The notes under the pieces: model-generated | What the model saw: only the letters and a program-made list of their open reading frames with translations | Databases searched by the model: none | What the model was told of the DNA's origin: nothing | DNA from: Terrisporobacter vanillatitrophus | GTDB lineage: Bacteria > Bacillota > Clostridia > Peptostreptococcales > Peptostreptococcaceae | Direction of reading: 5' to 3' | Assembly: GCF_051148895.1 (NCBI RefSeq) | Contig: NZ_CP154625.1 | Span: 3,844,001 to 3,908,000 of the forward strand | Length of the DNA: 64,000 nt | Position numbers and translations under genes: made by a program | Shown here: positions 52,987-61,981 of the stretch, piece by piece | How the letters are laid out: every line of letters starts with the position of its first letter | Numbering within the stretch: position 1 is the first letter of the stretch

Positions 52987-54813
52987 TTATTCAACTGTAA
53001 CTGACTTAGCTAAGTTTCTAGGCTTATCTATGTCGCATCCTCTCATTTTAGCTACATGATAAGAAAGTAGTTGCATTGGTACAACAGCTGTTATACTTGC
53101 AAACATATCATCAACTTCTGGTATATATATTACTCTATCAGCTGATTTTTCAACTTCTTTGTTGTGTTCTTTAGCTATTGCTATAACCTTAGCCCCTCTA
53201 GCTTTAACTTCTTGCATATTTGAAATCATTTTTTCAAATAATTTTTCTTGAGTAGCTAAAACTAAAACAGGAGTTCCTTCTTCTATTAAAGCTATTGTTC
53301 CGTGTTTTAATTCTCCAGCAGCGAAAGCCTCCGCATGCATGTAAGATATTTCTTTTATTTTTAAAGAACCTTCCATAGCTAATGCAAAGTCAAGACCTCT
53401 ACCTAGGTAGAACATATCTCCCTTGTCTTTTATTTCAGTAGCTATTTCTTTTAATAATTTATCACATTCTAATACTTTCTCAACTTTAGCTGGCATTTCT
53501 TTTAATTGATTTATCATATTGAAGTATCCTTCTTCTGTAATAGTTCCTTTTGTCATAGCTAAGTTTAATGCTATCATGTAGAAAGCCATTAATTGAGTCG
53601 TATAAGCTTTTGTAGATGCAACTGCTATTTCTGGACCTGCCCATGTATAGAATATATCATCAGATTCTCTAGCCATGGATGAACCAACAACGTTAGTTAT
53701 TGATAATACTCTAGCACCTTTTTCCTTAGCATCTCTAAGCGCTGCTAAAGTATCCGCTGTTTCTCCTGATTGACTTACTATTATTATTAAAGTATTTTCA
53801 TCTACAAATGGATCGCTATATCTAAATTCAGAAGCTATATCAGCTATAACTGGTATTTTAGCAAATTTTTCTATAGCATATTTTCCAACAAGCCCTGCAT
53901 GATAAGCAGTACCACAAGCTACTATATAAATTTTGTTTATTTTATCTAAATCTTCTTTAGTTATTTTTATATCGTCTAGTTTTATTCTTCCATCTTCATC
54001 TAATCTTCTAAGAAGAGTGTCTTCTACACCTTTTGGTTGTTCGTAGATTTCTTTTGCCATGAAGCTATCAAATCCACCTTTAGATGCTGCTTCCACATCC
54101 CAAGTTATTTCACTTACTTCTTTTTCTACTACTTCTTTCTTTTCATTTAAAACATTTACTTTATTTCCTTCTATATGAACAAATTCACCATTTTCTAAGA
54201 AGTAAACATTTCTTGTATATTTTAATATTGCAGGTATATCAGATGCTACCATGTTTTCATCTTCACCTAAACCTACAACTAATGGACTATCTTTTCTTAC
54301 TGCAACCAATTCATTTGCATTTTCAGAACATACTACACCTAAAGCATAAGCTCCTCTAAATCTTTCAGTTGCCTTATAAACAGCATCTAAAAGATTTCCT
54401 TCATAGTATTTGCTTACCATGTGAGCTACTATTTCTGTATCTGTTTGAGATAAGAATTTAACTCCTTCAGCTTCTAATTCAGCTTTTAATTCAAGGTAGT
54501 TTTCTATTATACCATTGTGAACAACGGCTATAGTTCTATCCATATTGAAATGAGGATGTGAGTTTACATCTGATGGTTCTCCATGAGTTGCCCATCTTGT
54601 ATGCCCTATTCCTAAATGTCCATCAATAGGATTTTTTTGTAAATCCTCTGCTAGTATAGCTAATCTACCTTTAAACTTTCTCATTTCTAATTTGTCACCA
54701 GTATTTACAGCAACACCTGCAGAGTCATATCCTCTGTACTCTAATTTTGACAGACCTTCTATTAATACTTCTGTTGCCTGTCTTCTTCCTAAATATCCAA
54801 CTATTCCACACAT
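52987..54813 (-). CDS. glmS: Glutamine-fructose-6-phosphate aminotransferase
   Basis: Makes glucosamine-6-phosphate, the entry to amino sugars for the cell wall. The 608-residue protein starts MCGIVGYLG (nucleophile Cys2) with the glutaminase domain (about 1-235, HTRWATHGEPS near 71), then two SIS domains (SQSGETADTLAAL near 350 and SLKIKEISYMHAEAF near 480) and ends with the conserved KSVTVE. AGGAGG precedes the ATG. A glmS ribozyme lies in its 5' untranslated region. Confidence 0.98.
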   Translation of the reverse strand: MCGIVGYLGRRQATEVLIEGLSKLEYRGYDSAGVAVNTGDKLEMRKFKGRLAILAEDLQKNPIDGHLGIGHTRWATHGEPSDVNSHPHFNMDRTIAVVHNGIIENYLELKAELEAEGVKFLSQTDTEIVAHMVSKYYEGNLLDAVYKATERFRGAYALGVVCSENANELVAVRKDSPLVVGLGEDENMVASDIPAILKYTRNVYFLENGEFVHIEGNKVNVLNEKKEVVEKEVSEITWDVEAASKGGFDSFMAKEIYEQPKGVEDTLLRRLDEDGRIKLDDIKITKEDLDKINKIYIVACGTAYHAGLVGKYAIEKFAKIPVIADIASEFRYSDPFVDENTLIIIVSQSGETADTLAALRDAKEKGARVLSITNVVGSSMARESDDIFYTWAGPEIAVASTKAYTTQLMAFYMIALNLAMTKGTITEEGYFNMINQLKEMPAKVEKVLECDKLLKEIATEIKDKGDMFYLGRGLDFALAMEGSLKIKEISYMHAEAFAAGELKHGTIALIEEGTPVLVLATQEKLFEKMISNMQEVKARGAKVIAIAKEHNKEVEKSADRVIYIPEVDDMFASITAVVPMQLLSYHVAKMRGCDIDKPRNLAKSVTVE

Positions 54814-54879
54814 ATTATGTGTCCTCCTAAAAATATTATTTTATATATTTTTAGAGTTAGGTCATGAAAAAGCTTACTT

Positions 54880-55042
54880 GAGTTTTTCTTTGTCCACAGA
54901 ATCACTTCTATGATTTAAAAAAACCTTAACGATGGTAAACACACCGCAGAGCATCCGCCGAAAAATCGATTAACTCTGTCCTCGTCAACTTAACCCCCAA
55001 TACTACTAATAAAAATTTTGTTATTGTTAAGTTCTGGCGCTT
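54880..55042 (-). ncRNA. glmS ribozyme
   Basis: The minus strand has the self-cleaving ribozyme upstream of glmS: AAGCGCCAGAAC at the 5' end (cleavage predicted between A at 55041 and G at 55040), then GGGGGTTAAGTTGACGAGG, CGGCGGATGCTCTGCGG and the TGTGTTTACCATCGTTAAGG core, followed by the P4 hairpin. It is cleaved on binding glucosamine-6-phosphate, lowering glmS expression. The 3' boundary is approximate. Confidence 0.95.
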
Positions 55043-55044
55043 AT

Positions 55045-55081
55045 AAAGTAAATACTAAGATTTTTTCTTAGCATTTACTTG
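55045..55081 (-). other. Hairpin between glmM and the glmS ribozyme cleavage site
   Basis: A 14-bp stem AAGTAAATGCTAAG / CTTAGTATTTACTT (one G-U pair) with a 7-base loop. It ends 5 bases before the cleavage site and lacks a proper U tract, so it is not a typical terminator. After ribozyme cleavage it would sit at the 3' end of the upstream glmM RNA. Confidence 0.75.
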
Positions 55082-55085
55082 TAGT

Positions 55086-56432
55086 TTATGATAATTTTTC
55101 TTTTATAAGATTAGCTAAGTTATTAGCTAACTCATTTATTTGACCTTCCTCTTTACCCTCTAGCATAACTCTAACTAATGGTTGTGTTCCAGATGGTCTT
55201 ATTAAAACTCTTCCACAACCTTCCATTAATTCTTCTATTCTTGCTATTTCATCTTTTATTTCTTCAACTTCCATGAATTTGTTCTTCACTTCGTTTTTTA
55301 CTTCAACATTTACTAATACTTGTGGGTAAACACTCATTATTGAAGCTAATTGTGATAAAGTTTTGTTTTCTTCTTTTATTATTTTAGATAACATTAATGA
55401 ACTTAAAACTCCATCTCCTGTAGTGTTATAATCAAGGAATATCATATGTCCTGATTGTTCTCCACCTAAGTTAAGGTTACCTTTTTTCATAGCTTCTATA
55501 ACATATCTATCTCCTACATCTGTAGTCTCTAGATTTATACCATGTTCTCTTGCTGCAACATTTAATCCTATGTTAGTCATTACAGTTATTACTAATGTAT
55601 CATTTGACAGTTGTTTTTTCTTCTTAAGGTATACTGCACTTAATATCATTATATGGTCACCGTCTACAATGTTTCCATTTTCGTCAACAGCAATTAATCT
55701 ATCTGCATCTCCATCATATGCTAACCCTAAATCTGCCTTATTTTCTACCACAACTTTTTGTAACATTTCCGGATGAGTAGATCCACATTTATCATTTATA
55801 TTCTTTCCATTTGGAGTTGTATTTATATCTATAACATTTGCACCTAATTCCTTGAATACTATTGGTGCAACTTCATAAGAAGCTCCATTAGCACAATCTA
55901 AAACTACTTTCATTCCAGTTAGGTCTACATTTATTATAGATTTTAAATAATCTGCATAGTCTCTTAAAGCATTATGCTCATGATTTATAACTCCTACTTT
56001 TTCTCCAATTGGATTGCAATCTACTTTTTCTATATCTTCAATATATTTTTCTATTTCTAACTCTATTTCATCATCTAACTTATATCCATCTTTATTAAAG
56101 AATTTGATACCATTGTCTTCCATAGGGTTATGTGATGCCGATATAACAACTCCACAATCTGCATTATATTTTCTTGTTAAATATGCAACTGCTGGTGTTG
56201 GTATAACGCCTACAGGAATTATATCACATCCAACTGACATTAACCCAGCAATTAGTGCTGATTCTAACATGTCTCCTGACATTCTTGTGTCTTTCCCTAC
56301 TACAACTTTTACTCTGTGGTCTCCTTGAGCTAAAACATATCCTCCAGCTCTTCCCAACCTATATGCTAAATCACAAGTAAGTTCTGTATTAGCAACTCCT
56401 CTTACTCCATCTGTTCCAAAATATTTTCTCAT
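55086..56432 (-). CDS. glmM: Phosphoglucosamine mutase
   Basis: Converts glucosamine-6-phosphate to glucosamine-1-phosphate. The 448-residue protein has GTDGVRG at the N-terminus, the phosphoserine loop VISASHNPMEDNG near residue 97, the metal loop DGDADR near 242, GGEQSGH near 325 and the phosphate-binding RPSGTQPL near 410. It is immediately upstream of glmS, so both steps of the same pathway share a transcript that the ribozyme can cut. Confidence 0.98.
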   Translation of the reverse strand: MRKYFGTDGVRGVANTELTCDLAYRLGRAGGYVLAQGDHRVKVVVGKDTRMSGDMLESALIAGLMSVGCDIIPVGVIPTPAVAYLTRKYNADCGVVISASHNPMEDNGIKFFNKDGYKLDDEIELEIEKYIEDIEKVDCNPIGEKVGVINHEHNALRDYADYLKSIINVDLTGMKVVLDCANGASYEVAPIVFKELGANVIDINTTPNGKNINDKCGSTHPEMLQKVVVENKADLGLAYDGDADRLIAVDENGNIVDGDHIMILSAVYLKKKKQLSNDTLVITVMTNIGLNVAAREHGINLETTDVGDRYVIEAMKKGNLNLGGEQSGHMIFLDYNTTGDGVLSSLMLSKIIKEENKTLSQLASIMSVYPQVLVNVEVKNEVKNKFMEVEEIKDEIARIEELMEGCGRVLIRPSGTQPLVRVMLEGKEEGQINELANNLANLIKEKLS

Positions 56433-56545
56433 TGAAAAACTCCTTCCATCACGAGAATATCTATATCCACAAAATTATTTTATTCCGTTTATATATTAAA
56501 TATTAGTCTTTAATTATAATCATAGGATTATTTTAATACTTAAAT

Positions 56546-56584
56546 GAAAAAAAGACAATAGAATTATTTCTATTGCCTTTTTAT
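56546..56584 (-). terminator. Terminator at the end of the ptb-buk-oxidoreductase operon
   Basis: A 15-bp stem, AAAAAGGCAATAGAA with TTCTATTGTCTTTTT, 4-base loop, flanked by A/T tracts; 25 bases after the gamma subunit stop. Confidence 0.88.
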
Positions 56585-56608
56585 AAATATAAAAATTGTA
56601 TTCTTTGA

Positions 56609-57160
56609 TTATGCTTCTACAGTTTCTACTGCATCCATACCTTTTTGTAAGGCTTCTCTGTTTATTGGTATGAATTTAGATTTTCTTTCTCCGAAAACTT
56701 TTAAGAAAGCTTGAAGAACTGATTCTATATCAACTGATTCAGTAACTTTTATACAAGCACCTAACATTATCATGTTAGCAACTTTAGGCATTCCTATTTC
56801 AGCTGCTAATTCGTTAGCTGGTATATAAGTTACATGAACATCATCTCTTTCAACTTTTGTGTCTATTAATGAGCTGTTAACTAATATATGTCCTCCTGGA
56901 ACAACATCGTCAACAAACTTCATAGAAGGTTTGTTCATTATAACAGCACAAGTAGCATCATCTGTTATAACTGGCGATCCAACTTGCTTATCTGATACAG
57001 TCACTGCACAGTTTGCAGTACCTCCACGCATTTCTGGTCCATATGATGGTAACCATGCAACCTCTTTACCTTCAAGCATTCCTGCATAAGTTAATAATTG
57101 TCCCATAGACATAACACCTTGACCACCAAATCCTGCACATATTACTCTTGATGTTGCCAT
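56609..57160 (-). CDS. 2-oxoacid:ferredoxin oxidoreductase, gamma subunit
   Basis: Subunit of a four-part ferredoxin-linked oxoacid oxidoreductase (KGOR/VOR type). The 183-residue protein starts MATSRVICAGFGGQGVMSMGQ, the hallmark of gamma subunits, and has YGPEMRGGTANC near residue 47. GGAGG before the ATG at 57160 supports that start over the upstream ATG. It follows the beta subunit directly. The delta-alpha-beta-gamma order resembles the ketoisovalerate or 2-oxoglutarate enzymes; the substrate is inferred from the ptb-buk context. Confidence 0.88.
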   Translation of the reverse strand: MATSRVICAGFGGQGVMSMGQLLTYAGMLEGKEVAWLPSYGPEMRGGTANCAVTVSDKQVGSPVITDDATCAVIMNKPSMKFVDDVVPGGHILVNSSLIDTKVERDDVHVTYIPANELAAEIGMPKVANMIMLGACIKVTESVDIESVLQAFLKVFGERKSKFIPINREALQKGMDAVETVEA

Positions 57161-57161
57161 A

Positions 57162-57914
57162 TTATTTCGCCTCCTCAACTTCAATATCTTTTTTGTTTCC
57201 TAATTCATAGTAAGGCATCATATTATCTCTTAACCATTGTAAAGCATCAGTTGGTGCAAGACCCCAGTTAGTTGGACAAGTAGATAATACCTCAACTATA
57301 CCAAATCCTAATCCTGCTTGTTGAACTTGGAAAGCTTTCTTTATAGCTTTTTTAGCTTTTCTTACATTAGCTGGTGTATCAACAGAAACTCTTTCTACAA
57401 ATACAGCTCCTGTTAATGTAGATAACATTTCACTAACTTTTATTGGGAATCCATTTACGTCAGCATTTCTACCAGCTTGAGCAGTAGTTGCTTTTTGACC
57501 TAATAATGTAGTTGGAGCCATTTGTCCACCTGTCATACCATATATTCCGTTATTTACGAATATAGTAGTTATTTTTTCTCCTCTAGCAGCAGCATGCACT
57601 ATTTCAGCCATACCAATTGAAGATAAATCTCCATCTCCTTGATAAGTAAATACTACTCTATCTGGATGAGTTCTTTTTATTCCTGTAGCAACTGCTGGAG
57701 CTCTACCGTGAGCAGCTTCATGAGTATCTACATTGAAGTATTTATATGCTAGTACTGAACATCCTACAGGTACTACACCTACAGTATTTCCTAGTACATT
57801 CATTTCTTCTAAAACCTCAGCTACTAATCTATGGATTATACCATGAGTACATCCTGGACAGTAGTGAGTAGTAACATCTTGTAATCCTTTTGTTGGTTCA
57901 AATACTACAGACAT
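57162..57914 (-). CDS. 2-oxoacid:ferredoxin oxidoreductase, beta (TPP-binding) subunit
   Basis: Thiamine diphosphate subunit of 250 residues. Motifs: THYCPGCTHGIIHRL near residue 17 (CPGC contact) and the TPP/Mg motif GDGDLSSIGMAE near 95 with VNNGIYGMTGGQ near 125. It overlaps the alpha subunit by one base. Works with the alpha, gamma and ferredoxin-type subunits in the same operon. Confidence 0.9.
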   Translation of the reverse strand: MSVVFEPTKGLQDVTTHYCPGCTHGIIHRLVAEVLEEMNVLGNTVGVVPVGCSVLAYKYFNVDTHEAAHGRAPAVATGIKRTHPDRVVFTYQGDGDLSSIGMAEIVHAAARGEKITTIFVNNGIYGMTGGQMAPTTLLGQKATTAQAGRNADVNGFPIKVSEMLSTLTGAVFVERVSVDTPANVRKAKKAIKKAFQVQQAGLGFGIVEVLSTCPTNWGLAPTDALQWLRDNMMPYYELGNKKDIEVEEAK

Positions 57915-58975
57915 TATTTAACACCCCCTATTAATTCTTTAGCTTTTGCAGATATTTCACTTGGTGAAGGTACCATACCACCAGATCTTCCATAGAATCC
58001 TACTGGTAATTTACATTCTACAGCTAATTTAACATCTTCTACCATTTGTCCTAAACTCATTTCAACAACTAATAAGTTTTTAGCATTTGGTATTTCAGTG
58101 AATGCTTTATTTGGGAATGGCCATAAAGTCTTAGGTCTTATTAAACCAACTTTGTGTCCTTCTTCTCTCATTTGATCTACAGTTGTTTTAACTATTCTTG
58201 AAACTGTTCCATAAGCTACAAATACTAATTCTGCATCTTCTGTTTGATACATTTCGTATTGAACTTCATTTTCTTCTATTACTTTATATTTTTTTTCTAA
58301 TTTTAAGTTGTGTTGCTCTAACTCTTCTGATTGTAAGTATAAAGAGTTTATTACATTAGGTTTTCTTAATCCTTTTGTTCCATTTGAAGCCCAATCTTTT
58401 TCTGGTAATTCTCTAGTTTTTCTTTCTTTATCAAAATCAACTGGTTCCATCATTTGACCTATCATACCATCAGCAACTACCATAACTGGTGTTCTGTATA
58501 CATCTGCTACATCAAATGCTTCTATTATCATATCAACTGCTTCTTGTACAGATGCTGGAGCATAAACTGGAGTTCTGTAATCTCCATTTCCTCCTCCTCT
58601 AGTTGACATGTAGTAGTCTGCTTGAGATGGTTGTATAGTTCCAAGTCCTGGACCACCTCTCATTATATTTAAAATTACGCATGGTACTTCTGCACCTGCA
58701 CAATATGTTATTCCTTCTTGTTTTAACGCTACCCCTGGTGAAGATGACGATGTCATAACTCTTGTACCAGTTCCTCCAGCACCATAAACCATGTTTATAG
58801 CAGCAACTTCAGATTCTGCTTGTACAAAAGCACCTCCAACTTTAGGTAGTTCTCTTGATAAATATTCTGGTAACTCACTTTGTGGAGTTATTGGGTAACC
58901 AAAGAAGTAGTGGCAACCAGCTTCTATAGCTGCTTTACCAAATGCTTCGTTACCTTTCATAAGAATTTTAGCCAT
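57914..58975 (-). CDS. 2-oxoacid:ferredoxin oxidoreductase, alpha subunit
   Basis: The 353-residue alpha subunit starts MAKILMKGNEAFGKAAIEAGC and has FFGYPITPQSELPEY near residue 25, typical of KorA/VorB-type alpha subunits, and MTSSSSPGVALKQEG near 75. Expected to bind the 2-oxoacid and decarboxylate it to acyl-CoA with reduction of ferredoxin, together with the other three subunits. Confidence 0.9.
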   Translation of the reverse strand: MAKILMKGNEAFGKAAIEAGCHYFFGYPITPQSELPEYLSRELPKVGGAFVQAESEVAAINMVYGAGGTGTRVMTSSSSPGVALKQEGITYCAGAEVPCVILNIMRGGPGLGTIQPSQADYYMSTRGGGNGDYRTPVYAPASVQEAVDMIIEAFDVADVYRTPVMVVADGMIGQMMEPVDFDKERKTRELPEKDWASNGTKGLRKPNVINSLYLQSEELEQHNLKLEKKYKVIEENEVQYEMYQTEDAELVFVAYGTVSRIVKTTVDQMREEGHKVGLIRPKTLWPFPNKAFTEIPNAKNLLVVEMSLGQMVEDVKLAVECKLPVGFYGRSGGMVPSPSEISAKAKELIGGVK

Positions 58976-59000
58976 TATTAATCCCCCTTATTTTAAATAA

Positions 59001-59216
59001 TTAATCTCTTTCTACTGTTATAACTACATCTGGACACATTAATGCGCAACTTGCACATCCTATGCATTTTTCTTCATCAACTATTTTAGCTGGGTTATAA
59101 CCTTTTGCATTTATAACCTCTGTGTCAATTGCAAGTATTCCTTTTGGACATGCTTCTATACATAATCCACAACTCTTGCAGCGTTCTTCATTGAAAATCA
59201 CTTTTCCTTTAGCCAT
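59001..59216 (-). CDS. 2-oxoacid:ferredoxin oxidoreductase, delta (2[4Fe-4S]) subunit
   Basis: A 71-residue ferredoxin-like subunit with CKSCGLCIEACP near residue 13 and CIGCASCALMCP near residue 52, two complete cluster motifs. The spacer between motifs is longer than in free ferredoxins, as in KorD/VorD subunits. First of the four oxidoreductase genes. Confidence 0.9.
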   Translation of the reverse strand: MAKGKVIFNEERCKSCGLCIEACPKGILAIDTEVINAKGYNPAKIVDEEKCIGCASCALMCPDVVITVERD

Positions 59217-59257
59217 TATTAAGCCTCCCTTAATTATTTCTTATATTGAGCTCAAAA

Positions 59258-59935
59258 CTACATCCATTCTTCTCTTAGATAAAGTTTTATAGGCAATATA
59301 TCTCCCTCTAATTCTTTAGGTAACTGATCTACAAGACTCTCTAAACAACATACATATTTGATAGGTATGTTTTTTATTTTAGATACTTCTCTTACAACAT
59401 CTTGACCTTTTAATACATCTTCAACAGTTGTTTCTCTTAGAAGATGAGTATTATTTACAAGGCCTGTCACCTTAAGCTTAGAAGTAGCTTCTATGGCATC
59501 TATATACCCAAGAACCTCTTTAGCAGTTTGAGTTTTCTCCCTATTAGCGTTAACTACAAAGAACATATCGTAGTCTTCTGGTTTAAAGTGTTCGGCAAAT
59601 CTACCAACTACTCTTCCACCTACATTGTCTCCACCTACATCTAGCACATAGTTAACTTTATCATCATGTAGTGGTCTCATTACTCCTGCTGAAACAGCTG
59701 GAACATCAAGTGTTGTTGTTTGAATAGAACTATCAATAGGTGTTATTCCTAACTGTCTCATTAAGTCTTTCTTTTCTCTTGTTCTAAAATATACATTTAC
59801 CACGTCTAAATCAGCTAGTGCTACTTCTCCTTCAACTAATTCTCTAAGTCTAGTTACATAGTTCAAGGAAACTTCACTTTTTCCACTTCCATAATGACCT
59901 ATAAAAAGTCTAACCCTTTTGTCGTCTTTTATCAT
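59258..59935 (-). CDS. P-loop ATPase of unknown function in the ptb-buk operon
   Basis: A 225-residue soluble protein with Walker A GHYGSGKSE near residue 13, a DLDVVNVYFRTRE segment near 43, a second acidic strand YVLDVGGDNVGGR near 97 and VNNTHLLRETT near 159. The fold resembles SIMIBI-class (MinD/CobQ-like) ATPases. I know no defined function. It lies between buk and the ferredoxin subunit gene, 41 bases before the latter. A role in assembly or activation of the oxidoreductase is possible but only a guess from context. Confidence 0.8.
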   Translation of the reverse strand: MIKDDKRVRLFIGHYGSGKSEVSLNYVTRLRELVEGEVALADLDVVNVYFRTREKKDLMRQLGITPIDSSIQTTTLDVPAVSAGVMRPLHDDKVNYVLDVGGDNVGGRVVGRFAEHFKPEDYDMFFVVNANREKTQTAKEVLGYIDAIEATSKLKVTGLVNNTHLLRETTVEDVLKGQDVVREVSKIKNIPIKYVCCLESLVDQLPKELEGDILPIKLYLREEWM

Positions 59936-59961
59936 AAAATTTCACCTATTTTCAGTATATA

Positions 59962-61053
59962 TTAATAAGCTAAAGCTTCTTTCTCATAATCTAATGCTTT
60001 TTCTTCTTCATTCAATACTCTAAGTCCACCTTGTGCAAGAGCAATCATTTCATCTTCTCCTGGATAAGCTTTTACAGGTGCAATAAATTTAACTCTATCT
60101 TCTATTTTTTCTCTTATTATTTGAGAATAAGCAATTCCTCCAGTTAATATTATTGCATCTACTTCTCCCTTAAGAACTGTAGCATATGCTCCTATTTCCT
60201 TGCATATTTGGTAAACCATAGCATCATATATTAAAGCAGCTTTTTCGTCACCTTTAGAAATCATATCTTCAACATCTCTCATATCATTAGTTCCTAAATA
60301 AGCAACTACTCCACCATTACCTTTTATTCTTTTTCCTATTTCAGCCTTGCTTAATTGATCTCCATAACATAGTCTCATTAAGCCACCAACTGGAAGTCCT
60401 CCACTTCTTTCTGGTGAGAATGGACCTTCTCCATCAAGACCATTTGTGTTATCAATTACCTTGCCCTTTTTATGAGCACCAACTGTAACTCCTCCACCCA
60501 TGTGAACTATTAATAAATTACAGTCTTCGTAGTTCTTGTTCATATCTTTAGCAGCTCTTCTTCCAATTGCTTTTTGATTTAAAGCATGGAAGATACTTAT
60601 TCTTGGAATTTCTGGTACTCCAGATATTCTTGCTACATCTTCCATCTCATCAACAACAACTGGATCTACTATGAAAGATGGTATAGAAACTTCATCAGCC
60701 ATTTCTCTTGCTATTATTCCACCTAAGTTAGAAGCATGCTCTCCTAGTACACCAACTTTTAAATCTTCTACCATCAAATCACTTACTTTATAAGTTCCAC
60801 CTTGTATTGGTTTTAAAAGTCCTCCTCTACCTACTATTGCATCTAAATCTTCTATTTTTAAGTTTGCCTCTTTTAGGGCATCTTCTATAACACCTTTACG
60901 AAATTCAAATTGATCTGCTATTTTTTCGTATTTACCTATTTCTTCTGAAGAATGTCTTAATGTTTTCTCATATAATAATTCTTCATTTTCAAATACAGCA
61001 ATCTTAGTCGACGTTGATCCTGGATTTATTGTTAAAACTTTATAATCTCCCAC
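59962..61053 (-). CDS. buk: Butyrate kinase (or branched-chain acid kinase)
   Basis: Acetokinase-family enzyme that makes ATP from acyl-phosphate. The 363-residue protein has the phosphate motif TINPGSTSTKIAVF near residue 8, the adenosine-site region HMGGGVTVGAHKKG near 184 and ILTGGIAYS near 310. Length fits butyrate kinase rather than acetate kinase (about 400). With oxoacid oxidoreductase genes downstream, the acid may be isobutyrate or isovalerate rather than butyrate. Confidence 0.94.
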   Translation of the reverse strand: MGDYKVLTINPGSTSTKIAVFENEELLYEKTLRHSSEEIGKYEKIADQFEFRKGVIEDALKEANLKIEDLDAIVGRGGLLKPIQGGTYKVSDLMVEDLKVGVLGEHASNLGGIIAREMADEVSIPSFIVDPVVVDEMEDVARISGVPEIPRISIFHALNQKAIGRRAAKDMNKNYEDCNLLIVHMGGGVTVGAHKKGKVIDNTNGLDGEGPFSPERSGGLPVGGLMRLCYGDQLSKAEIGKRIKGNGGVVAYLGTNDMRDVEDMISKGDEKAALIYDAMVYQICKEIGAYATVLKGEVDAIILTGGIAYSQIIREKIEDRVKFIAPVKAYPGEDEMIALAQGGLRVLNEEEKALDYEKEALAY

Positions 61054-61078
61054 TATAGTAACCTTCCTTTATTTTATA

Positions 61079-61981
61079 TTATTTTTTTGTACTTGCTAGA
61101 ACTCCTAAAGCTATTGAGTTTAACTTAGTTTTATCACTATCAGCTCTAGATGTTAATATGATAGGTGCTTTTGCTCCTACTATTAAACCTGCATTTTCAC
61201 ATTTTGCAAAAAATGCTATAGATTTATATAATACATTTCCTGCTTCTATATCTGGCACTACTAGTACATCAGCTTTTCCTGCTATAGGATGATCCATCCC
61301 TTTATGTCTTGCAGCTTCTTCACTGATAGCATTATCTAAAGCAAAAGGACCTCCAACCATACATCCTTTTATTTCCCCACGAAGGTACATATCTTCCAAT
61401 TCTTTTGCCTCTACAGTGTCCTTCATCTTTGGGTTAACCTTTTCCTTAGCACATATTAGTGCCACCTTTGGTTCTTCTATATCTAAAGATCTTGCAACTG
61501 AACATGCATTTTCAATTATTTGTTTTTTAGCATTTACATCTGGTGCCAGGTTCATAGCTGAATCTGTTACAAAGAATAGTCTATCATATCCTTCTATATC
61601 AAACACTGCCACATGACTTAATATATTCCCTGTTCTTAACCCAACTTCTTTATTAAGTACTGCTTTTAATATAATTGAAGTGTCTACTAACCCCTTCATT
61701 ACCATATGAGCTTCTCCACTAGATACTAACTCTACGGCTTTTAAGCAAGCTTCTGACAAATCTTTAATGTCTACTAATTTATAATTTTCTAGGCTTATAC
61801 CTAATTCATCTGCAATTTCTTTAGTTCTTTCAATATCACCAACTAAAATTGCATTTACTATATTTTCTTTTCTAGCATTTTCAACTGCTATTAGTACCTC
61901 TTTGTCTTGACAACAAGCTACAGAAACAGTTTTTGGACCTCTTTCTTTAGCAAATTTAATAATATCGTCTATGTTCCTCAT
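61079..61981 (-). CDS. ptb: Phosphate butyryltransferase
   Basis: Converts acyl-CoA and phosphate to acyl-phosphate for the kinase. The 300-residue protein has the phosphotransacetylase-family pattern VMKGLVDTSIILKAVL near residue 93, FVTDSAMNLAPD near 136 and VVPDIEAGNVLYKS near 237. First gene of the operon ptb-buk-ATPase-oxidoreductase. An exact CodY-type palindrome lies 320 bases upstream of its start. Confidence 0.94.
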   Translation of the reverse strand: MRNIDDIIKFAKERGPKTVSVACCQDKEVLIAVENARKENIVNAILVGDIERTKEIADELGISLENYKLVDIKDLSEACLKAVELVSSGEAHMVMKGLVDTSIILKAVLNKEVGLRTGNILSHVAVFDIEGYDRLFFVTDSAMNLAPDVNAKKQIIENACSVARSLDIEEPKVALICAKEKVNPKMKDTVEAKELEDMYLRGEIKGCMVGGPFALDNAISEEAARHKGMDHPIAGKADVLVVPDIEAGNVLYKSIAFFAKCENAGLIVGAKAPIILTSRADSDKTKLNSIALGVLASTKK

